Source of the DNA: an uncultured Chlamydiae bacterium
GTDB taxonomy: Bacteria > Chlamydiota > Chlamydiia > Chlamydiales > Rhabdochlamydiaceae
NCBI GenBank assembly: GCA_945952445.1
Contig: CAMFIG010000022.1
Location: 1-38,281 of the forward strand
Reading direction: 5' to 3'
DNA: 38,281 nt
Below are positions 32,905 through 38,281 of this stretch, one piece after another. A program made the translations under genes and the position numbers. How positions within the stretch are numbered: the first letter of the stretch is position 1; every line of letters starts with the position of its first letter. The notes under the pieces are model-generated. The model saw nothing but the letters and a program-made list of their open reading frames with translations, was not told the DNA's origin and searched no databases.

Positions 32905-33108
32905 GTGACAAAGCAAAGAGGAACCGTCAAATTTTTTAACGTACAAAAAGGATTTGGCTTCATCACTCCAGAGGATGGCGGAAAAGATGTTTTCGTGCAT
33001 GCTACACAAGTGCAAGCAAAAGCTCCACTTCAAGAAGGACAAGCAGTAGAGTTTCTTCTAGGAGAAGGACGAAAAGGCCCGGAGGCTATGCAAGTCACTC
33101 CTGTTTAA
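32905..33108 (+). CDS. Cold-shock-domain RNA-binding protein
   Basis: A 67-residue protein, normal Csp length, one five-stranded OB fold. The RNP1 motif is KGFGFITPE and RNP2 is VFVHATQV. It binds single-stranded RNA/DNA and acts as an RNA chaperone. Start is GTG with AAGGAGAT upstream at good spacing. The 255-base leader/intergenic stretch 32650-32904 is AT-rich; a TATAGT at 32860-32865 may be its -10 box, with no clear -35. The stop is followed by 69 bases before the P-type ATPase gene, possibly a separate transcript. A specific csp number cannot be assigned. Confidence 0.95.
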   Translation: MTKQRGTVKFFNVQKGFGFITPEDGGKDVFVHATQVQAKAPLQEGQAVEFLLGEGRKGPEAMQVTPV

Positions 33109-33177
33109 GAAATTTGCATTTAACCTTGCGCTTCGCGTATATCCTGGATTAAAGGCTATTTATGCGAGGCTTCAAGG

Positions 33178-35688
33178 ATGGGTAGGCAGTATTATCATGC
33201 AATGGCCATTGCTGAAGTTTTGGCTCAATTACAAACTTCTCTTGAAGGATTGAGTCAGGAAGAATCATCTCAAAGGCTTGTTGTATATGGACTGAATACT
33301 TTAAAAGAAGAGATTTCTTCGAAAAGAAAGATCTTCTTTAGGCAGTTTCGCAGTTCATTGGTCTATGTTCTTATAGCGGCTTCTTGTATTTCCGTTTTTT
33401 TAGGGGAGATAGCTGATTTTTTTGTCATCAATGCTATCATTTGCCTAAATGCCATTATTGGGTTTTGGCAAGAATGGAAAGCGGAGACATCGATTGCCTC
33501 TCTTAAGAAAATGACAGAGCATCGCTGTAAAGTATTGCGGAATAATCAGTGGGAGTCGATTGGCTCTTCCACCTTAGTACCTGGCGATTTTTTGCTTTTG
33601 CGTGAAGGAGAAGTAGTTCCTTGCGATGTTCGTCTTATAGAAACATCCGGATTGATGGTCGATGAATCATCACTGACCGGAGAGTCCTTTCCTGTTTTAA
33701 AAAACCATCTAGATCTATTAGTACAAAAAACCTCGATCTTCGAAAGAACGAACGAGCTACTTGCCGGAACTACAATCGTAAGAGGCATGGGAAAGGGGAT
33801 TGTCATAGCAACAGGGAAGTCCACCTATTTAGGGCTGATAGCAGAAAAAGCCCAGCAACAATCTAAAGAAACACCTCTTACCAAAGCTCTGCATTTTTTT
33901 ACGAAGGGATATCTTCTTCTGTTAGTCTTGCTTTTTTTGCTTTTAGGGGTCGTAGGAGTTTGGCAGGGAAGGTCTATTTTAGAGCTTAGCTATATCCTCC
34001 TTGCCAGCCTGGTGTCTGCTGTGCCTGAGGGATTGCCTATTGTTCTCACTCTAGTGATGGTGATTGGAGCGATCGCTTTAGGGAAAAAAAAGGCTTTGAT
34101 ACGCTACCTCCCTGCCGTAGAAACTCTTGGCAGCTGCGATATCATAGCTTCCGATAAGACAGGTACGATTACGGAGGGAAACCTCATCGTCAAAGAAGTC
34201 TATGCTCCTTCTTTGGACATCGCAAAAATGATAGCAGCTCTTTGTAACGACGCAGAAGAAGGTTGTGGAGATCCTTTGGATTTAGCTTTAGCTGGATGGG
34301 TGGATGGATATATGCAAATACGTAGCCGCTATCCTCGTTTATGGTCTCATGCTTTTGACGTGCAAAGGATGCTCATGGCTACTGTTCATGAGATAGATGG
34401 GAAGAAAAATCTACTTCTTAAAGGTGCCTTTGAAGCGCTGGCTAAGAGAGCGAAAAATTGGCAGGAATACCAATCTGCCTACGAAGACTTTCTCCAAAAA
34501 GGATTGCGTGTTTTAGCTTTTGGAATCTCCCCTTGGGAGCATGACAATCCCGACTCTTGGGAAATAGAGATTGCAGGTGTGATAGGTTTTTTGGATCCTC
34601 CCAAACCTGGCATTCAAAAAGCAGTTATTGCAGCACAAAATGCGGGGATTCGTGTGTTGATGCTCACGGGAGACCATCCAGATACGGCAAAATTTATAGC
34701 GAAGGAAGTCTCTATATTCAGCCCAAAAGACCTTATTGTTACAGGAGATCAGATCGAGAAGATGACGCAGCAGCAGCGGCTCTTTTCTTTAAATCATGCA
34801 GCCATTTTTGCGAGGATCTTACCGGAACACAAGTACGAAATTGTAAAACAGCTTCAGCAACAAGGGAAAGTCGTAGCAGTAACAGGAGACGGGATCAATG
34901 ATGTCCCTGCCCTTAAAGTTGCCGACATCGGCATTGCGATGGGCAGCGGCAGTGAAGCTGCAAAGCAAGCCTCCAAGATGGTCATCACTGATAATAATTT
35001 ATCTGTGATTGTAGACGCCATCCGGAATGCCAGGGTTATTGCAGACGGGATCCGTAAAGTGATTTTCTATCTTGTCTCGACTTCTTTACAAGAGGTGTCT
35101 CTTATAGGACTTTCTATCTTAGCTTCATTGCCGTTGCCTTTGTCTGCTATCGAGATTTTGTGGATCAACATCGTAACAGACGGTGTGCAAGACAAAACAT
35201 TTGCTTGTACTAAAGCAGAGGGCGACGTGATGCAAAGGCCTCCTAGAAAAGCGGAAAGACAGTTCTTTGATACAAGCCAAATTTTACGCATCCTCTATAT
35301 GAGTGCGACAACGGGAGTCTTCTGTTTTTTCTTGTATAAGTACCTTTTGGACTTATATCCATTCAACAAAGTATCGACGATTGTTTTTACTTCTTTAGTC
35401 TTAGCGCAGTGGGCTCACGGTATCCAAGCGCAAAAAGAAAGAGAGCCTTTCTTTAAAAATATAAAAAGAAGCATTACGATCAATCCTTGGATTTATGGCG
35501 GCCTTATTCTTGGGCTGGGGCTGCAATGCTTGGCTATCTACTCTTTGACAGACCTATTCCATCTGTCAGCCTTGGGCTGGCAAGACTGGTCTTATCCGAT
35601 AATTACATTCCTTGCTGCCTTTGCTTTTGCAGAGGCTCGCAAGTGGGTGGAGTGGTTGGTAATCTACAAGAAAAGCGCATCAACATAG
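33178..35688 (+). CDS. P2-type Ca2+-ATPase-like cation pump
   Basis: An 836-residue ATP-driven membrane pump. It has an N-terminal cation-ATPase domain, actuator motif TGES (167-170), the phosphorylated Asp326 (SDKTGT), TGDHPDTA, and the hinge VTGDGINDVPALKVADIGIAMG. Ion-site residues: PEGLP (283-287, helix M4), E639 in M5 and N664/D668 in M6 (INIVTD). These match the Ca2+ site of SERCA/PMR1-like pumps (E, N, D), while the site I asparagine is replaced by Ser636. Calcium is likely; Mn2+ or others cannot be excluded. Ten helices are predicted. ATG with GAGG nine bases upstream. The 3' end overlaps aroC in the opposite direction by 86 bases. Confidence 0.9.
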   Translation: MGRQYYHAMAIAEVLAQLQTSLEGLSQEESSQRLVVYGLNTLKEEISSKRKIFFRQFRSSLVYVLIAASCISVFLGEIADFFVINAIICLNAIIGFWQEWKAETSIASLKKMTEHRCKVLRNNQWESIGSSTLVPGDFLLLREGEVVPCDVRLIETSGLMVDESSLTGESFPVLKNHLDLLVQKTSIFERTNELLAGTTIVRGMGKGIVIATGKSTYLGLIAEKAQQQSKETPLTKALHFFTKGYLLLLVLLFLLLGVVGVWQGRSILELSYILLASLVSAVPEGLPIVLTLVMVIGAIALGKKKALIRYLPAVETLGSCDIIASDKTGTITEGNLIVKEVYAPSLDIAKMIAALCNDAEEGCGDPLDLALAGWVDGYMQIRSRYPRLWSHAFDVQRMLMATVHEIDGKKNLLLKGAFEALAKRAKNWQEYQSAYEDFLQKGLRVLAFGISPWEHDNPDSWEIEIAGVIGFLDPPKPGIQKAVIAAQNAGIRVLMLTGDHPDTAKFIAKEVSIFSPKDLIVTGDQIEKMTQQQRLFSLNHAAIFARILPEHKYEIVKQLQQQGKVVAVTGDGINDVPALKVADIGIAMGSGSEAAKQASKMVITDNNLSVIVDAIRNARVIADGIRKVIFYLVSTSLQEVSLIGLSILASLPLPLSAIEILWINIVTDGVQDKTFACTKAEGDVMQRPPRKAERQFFDTSQILRILYMSATTGVFCFFLYKYLLDLYPFNKVSTIVFTSLVLAQWAHGIQAQKEREPFFKNIKRSITINPWIYGGLILGLGLQCLAIYSLTDLFHLSALGWQDWSYPIITFLAAFAFAEARKWVEWLVIYKKSAST

Positions 35689-36754
35689 CATCTGCGATCG
35701 TTAAAGCAGCCATGGCTTCTACGATGGGGACAGCTCGGATTGCCACGCAAGGGTCATGTCTTGCTGTTTTGGATAAGATGAGATCTGCTTCTTTTCCTTC
35801 GATATCCAGGGTCTTTTGTGGCTTGAGAATGCTCGACGTTGGTTTAAAAGGCACCCGAAAAATAATAGGAGCGCCTGTACTGATTCCTCCTAGAGTGCCT
35901 CCTGCATGATTCGTCTCTGTAGAGACCGTCGAGTCATCTGCCAAAATGAAACGGTCATTATGTTCCGATCCTCGCATCTGTGCAGATGCAAATCCAGAGC
36001 CAAATTCAATTCCCTTTGATGCTGGGATAGATAGCATCGCCTTGGCAAGGTTAGCTTCCAGCTTTTCATAAACAGGGTCGCCAATCCCAGAAGGCAGGTT
36101 TAATACAGCAGATTCTACAAGACCACCTAAAGAGTCTCCTTGTTTTTTTTCTTCAAGAAGCCTTTCCATCATCTGCTCTGCTGCGATGGGATCATGGCAA
36201 AAAACAGGGCTTGTAGAGATTTGCGATTTGAGAAGTTCCACATTGCTAAGATTGGGATCCATAGAAGAAATATCTCCGATAGCTCGGATATAGGCGATGA
36301 TTTCCACGCCTTCTAACCGAAGGAGCTTTTTTGCAATAGAGCCGGCAGCAACTCGGCTTGCTGTTTCTCTTGCGGATGAACGACCACCGCCGCGATAATC
36401 GAAAATCCCATATTTTTGTAAATAAGTATAGTTAGCATGACCCGGGCGAAGCAGATGGCGAATAGACTCATATTGGGAAGAATCTGCATCTTGATTCCAA
36501 ATGAGAATAGAGATCGGAGCTCCTGTTGTTTTTCCTTCAAAGACTCCCGATAGAATCTGAACTTGGTCTTCTTCTTTGCGAGGGGAGGTATAGGGAGAGT
36601 TGCCGGGAGATCTACGTCTGAGCTCTATTTGGATCTCTTCCTCCGTAATCGGCAGAAGAGCAGGGCACCCATCGATGACAACGCCGATTGCTTTTCCATG
36701 AGATTCTCCCCAGGTTGTTATCCGAAAAAGATTGCCGAAGCTATTGCTGGCCAT
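35603..36754 (-). CDS. aroC: Chorismate synthase
   Basis: Catalyses the last shikimate-pathway step, 5-enolpyruvylshikimate 3-phosphate to chorismate, with reduced FMN. About 383 residues from ATG 36754, chosen because CAGGA is seven bases upstream and homologues begin MA.N..G; an ATG at 36763 is too close to that site. Landmarks: FRITTWGESHGKAIGVV, RRRSPG, DYRGGGRSSARETASRVAAG (FMN/phosphate binding), SEHNDRF and NHAGGTLGGISTGAPI. The C-terminal 25 residues after MLMRF are not family-like (Pro/Thr/Gln-rich) and overlap the P-type ATPase gene by 86 bases. It follows aroK with a 14-base overlap, so the two are cotranscribed. Confidence 0.95.
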   Translation of the reverse strand: MASNSFGNLFRITTWGESHGKAIGVVIDGCPALLPITEEEIQIELRRRSPGNSPYTSPRKEEDQVQILSGVFEGKTTGAPISILIWNQDADSSQYESIRHLLRPGHANYTYLQKYGIFDYRGGGRSSARETASRVAAGSIAKKLLRLEGVEIIAYIRAIGDISSMDPNLSNVELLKSQISTSPVFCHDPIAAEQMMERLLEEKKQGDSLGGLVESAVLNLPSGIGDPVYEKLEANLAKAMLSIPASKGIEFGSGFASAQMRGSEHNDRFILADDSTVSTETNHAGGTLGGISTGAPIIFRVPFKPTSSILKPQKTLDIEGKEADLILSKTARHDPCVAIRAVPIVEAMAALTIADAMLMRFSCRLPTTPPTCEPLQKQRQQGM

Positions 36755-37289
36755 TTTTTTCATCCTGAGCAGACTGAATTAGATATACGATCTTTTGTAG
36801 CACGGTTTCTTCGGGATGTTTTGCGGTGTCGATCCAATGGGCTTGCACCTGTTCATAAATAGGGAGTCTTGTCTCATACATCGTTTCAAAGGATTCTACA
36901 GGGTGTTCCGGGTCGAAATATGCGGGAGGATCATGAGACAAAATCCGCTTTTTCAACGTTTCTTTATCGGTTTTCAAATAAATCAACATGCCGATTTTCT
37001 GAAGTCGTTCTACATTTTCCGGATCCAAGACAACGCCGCCGCCAACAGCAATGACAGTATTTTTTACATGGGCAATAGAAAGAAGCACTTCTTTTTCTAG
37101 TTGTCTAAAGAACGCAAAGCCATGTTTTTTGACAATGTCTCGATAAGGAAGAGGTTCTTTATGGATTTGGAGGTACCTCTGTTCTACCAGATGGTCGGTA
37201 TCTAGAAAATGCATATGGAGATGATGCGCTAGCTTTAACCCATAATGCGTCTTTCCACATCTTTTGAATCCGAATAAGATTACGTTCAC
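36741..37289 (-). CDS. aroK: Shikimate kinase
   Basis: A 182-residue P-loop kinase that phosphorylates the 3-hydroxyl of shikimate. The phosphate-binding loop is GFKRCGKT (7-14), FLDTDHLVEQR holds the shikimate/metal-binding Asp, FRQLEKEVL has the shikimate-binding Arg/Glu region, VIAVGGGVVL is the Gly-rich shikimate loop, and the lid/arginine region follows with ETRLPIYEQ. Start GTG at 37289 with AAGGA upstream. The family usually has about 170-180 residues. It is the first gene of the minus-strand pair with aroC; other shikimate genes are outside the window. aroK and aroL types are not separable by eye. Confidence 0.9.
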   Translation of the reverse strand: MNVILFGFKRCGKTHYGLKLAHHLHMHFLDTDHLVEQRYLQIHKEPLPYRDIVKKHGFAFFRQLEKEVLLSIAHVKNTVIAVGGGVVLDPENVERLQKIGMLIYLKTDKETLKKRILSHDPPAYFDPEHPVESFETMYETRLPIYEQVQAHWIDTAKHPEETVLQKIVYLIQSAQDEKNGQQ

Positions 37290-37426
37290 GGGATATCCTT
37301 CAAAGAGTTTATCTCATCATATCTTTGTTGAGGATATTGAATCAACCTGATCTAAAGCTGCTGGAAGCATACCGTGAGTTACGCCTGCCTCTAGATGTAG
37401 AAATGTAGAAAAATAGATGGGGGAGT
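37290..37426. other. Intergenic stretch upstream of aroK
   Basis: No gene is supported. A plus-strand frame is open to a TAG at 37406-37408 and reads NQPDLKLLEAYRELRLPLD, which looks gene-like but has no start with a ribosome binding site; it could be a remnant. The minus strand should hold the promoter of aroK. Confidence 0.2.
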
Positions 37427-37449
37427 ATAATAAGCGATGTGCTTATTAT
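37427..37449. repeat. Perfect 9-base inverted repeat (A/T hairpin)
   Basis: ATAATAAGC (37427-37435), loop GATGT, GCTTATTAT (37441-37449). No T run follows on either side, so a terminator is unlikely. It lies at the edge of the region with insertion-sequence debris and may be a terminal repeat or a hairpin of a dispersed element. Confidence 0.6.
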
Positions 37450-37466
37450 GGGAAATGTCATATCGT

Positions 37467-37515
37467 CCCTGCGAAGCAGGGAGCTTGATGAGTTAGGAGC
37501 AGCCCAAAGGGCTGC
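37467..37515. repeat. Two G/C hairpins in tandem, REP-like
   Basis: CCCTGC-GAA-GCAGGG (37467-37481) and GCAGCCC-AAA-GGGCTGC (37499-37515) are two perfect stems with three-base loops, 17 bases apart. Such paired palindromes are typical of dispersed bacterial extragenic palindromes. Only one copy is in the window, so dispersal cannot be judged here. The element abuts the transposase remnant. Confidence 0.6.
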
Positions 37516-37518
37516 CAG

Positions 37519-37764
37519 AATAGACCCAATCTCAATCCGATCGAGCGATTATGGAAGTGGATGAAAGAGCGTGTCATTTATAACACATATTATCCGGAAT
37601 TCGAGGACTTTAAGTTGGCTGTGTTTGGATTTTTTGCCGCCGTCTCGTCTCTCGCTGCTGATTCTGTCTTAGGTCAGGATTTTAGGAGCCGGGTGAGGGA
37701 CAAATTTAGGCCCGTTGGAGCTTGGGTTGCCGATTCTTCAACTTTTTCGGTATATACAAAGTGA
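37519..37764 (+). pseudogene. C-terminal stump of an IS630-family transposase
   Basis: From about 37519 the plus frame reads RPNLNPIERLWKWMKERV, the final catalytic-Glu block of IS630/Tc1-mariner DDE transposases (usually YSPDLNPIE.LW), followed by YNTYYPEFEDFKLAVFGFF and DKFRPVG, the family's C-terminal part. The TGA lies at 37762-37764. The two upstream Asp motifs and all N-terminal DNA-binding domains are missing; the frame upstream of 37519 belongs to hairpin repeats. So this is a relic, about 80 residues of a normal 330-350. No terminal repeats could be assigned. Confidence 0.75.
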
Positions 37765-37771
37765 GTTGTTT

Positions 37772-38242
37772 ATGTTAGTCAGTCTTCGCAAACGTTTTTT
37801 CTTTTTGTTATGGGCCATTTTTCTTGCTCTTCCCCTTATTTCTCATGCTATCTCGGTGAAATCTTATTTGTATGATGAATATGGCAATCTAAAAGAAGTA
37901 ACTGATCCTAGAGGCTTAACTTCTGAATATCATTACGATCTTTTGAATCGCCTAGAAGAAATTGATTATCCAGACGGCAAAAAAGTGACATATTCCTATG
38001 ATCTAAGCGGTGTTAGGAGGAGTATGAAAGATCATCATGGAGTAACTTTATTCGAACCTGATACATTTGGACAAATCAATAAAATCACTTTTCCTAATGG
38101 AGATTCTGTTTCTTATCGCTATGATACAGAAGGCAACTTGATCAAAATGATCTATCCAGATAGCACTGAAGTGGAATATACTTATGACTTCTCTAATCGG
38201 TTAAAAACAGTTAAGGATCCATCAGGCATATACCGTTCGTGA
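37772..38242 (+). CDS. Short YD/RHS-repeat protein, possibly truncated
   Basis: 156 residues from ATG 37772. Residues 1-26 are a Sec signal peptide (basic start, FFFLLWAIFLALPLISHA). The rest is about six YD repeats (YLYDEYGNLKEVTDPRG, YHYDLLNRLEEIDYPDG, YSYDLSGVRRSM, YRYDTEGNLIKMIYPDS and so on), which in Rhs/teneurin-like proteins form a beta-shell that encloses a toxin. A whole such protein has more than a thousand residues, with a core-closing motif and a toxin tip. Here a TGA at 38240 ends it after PSGIYRS, so it is a truncated copy, or the gene continues beyond the window after a frameshift. Start overlaps the transposase stump region. No other secretion partner seen. Confidence 0.6.
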   Translation: MLVSLRKRFFFLLWAIFLALPLISHAISVKSYLYDEYGNLKEVTDPRGLTSEYHYDLLNRLEEIDYPDGKKVTYSYDLSGVRRSMKDHHGVTLFEPDTFGQINKITFPNGDSVSYRYDTEGNLIKMIYPDSTEVEYTYDFSNRLKTVKDPSGIYRS

Positions 38243-38281
38243 TTGAAGAAGCGTCTTGATAAAAATTCGGCTTGACGTGCA

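Noticed and set aside
34557-34901. Open frame of 114 codons inside the P-type ATPase gene
   Set aside because: The ATPase frame carries the conserved hinge motifs over the same bases; this one is Cys/Arg-rich noise.
1-38281. CRISPR arrays, tRNA or rRNA genes
   Set aside because: No direct-repeat/spacer pattern was seen, and no cloverleaf or conserved TTCGAAT/TTCGATT arm was recognised in gaps between genes.

Overview
The window reads as chromosome of an obligate-intracellular chlamydia-like bacterium (Parachlamydiales level; genus not decidable by eye). The grounds are an FbaB-type class I aldolase next to a dead sugar porter, a protein of the rickettsial/chlamydial nucleotide-transporter (TLC) fold, a shikimate kinase-chorismate synthase pair, an Inc-like membrane protein with the double hairpin transmembrane pattern, and several proteins that look host-directed (an NSF-like AAA ATPase, a Fic-fold protein, P/T-rich and repeat-rich proteins). 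All family assignments come from reading the translated sequence against remembered family motifs; no search was run.

Layout. 1-2670: a sugar-porter remnant, the aldolase fbaB and a GT4-like glycosyltransferase with an N-terminal hydrophobic segment. 2712-3494: a HigA-like antitoxin whose toxin partner survives only as a C-terminal fragment. 3495-9410 (minus): tightly overlapping operon of membrane adenylate cyclase, Nudix hydrolase and a 1295-residue AsmA/TamB-like protein. 9590-12079: an 829-residue protein built like eukaryotic NSF (Na-like segment, four Nb-like repeats, one NSF-D1-like AAA module, no D2). 12263-13423 (minus): a P/T/S-rich candidate effector behind a near-consensus sigma70 promoter. 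13607-18051: glmS, an acyl-CoA thioesterase, a methyltransferase, a short MgtE-like transporter and a 32-residue lysine-rich peptide gene. 18183-19579 (minus): a secreted protein with a duplicated domain plus an Inc-like protein with C-terminal repeats. 19768-24389: a DHA2 exporter, an alkaline-phosphatase-superfamily phosphodiesterase, a Fic-fold protein with a degenerate active-site loop and a GT2 glycosyltransferase. 24522-29846: apparent operon of an IMPDH/GMP-reductase-family enzyme, an HD-domain (SAMHD1-like) phosphohydrolase, a TLC-like transporter and NAD-malic enzyme. 29841-37289: thiol peroxidase, an unknown protein, a CPA2 antiporter, an MTRFR-like GGQ protein, a cold-shock protein, a P2-type Ca2+-ATPase-like pump, aroC and aroK. 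37290-38281: a decayed region with hairpin repeats, an IS630 transposase stump and a short YD-repeat protein.

How it fits together. Most genes are housekeeping functions of a reduced endosymbiont. Superimposed are candidates for host manipulation. The NSF-like protein is the most striking: its AAA core is closer to eukaryotic NSF D1 than to p97/Cdc48 or bacterial FtsH as far as motifs show, and its N-terminal region appears to multiply the Nb subdomain four times. The Fic/phosphodiesterase neighbours, the Inc-like/secreted-protein operon and the P/T-rich protein are the next candidates. The two ends of the window carry decayed genes and mobile-element debris.
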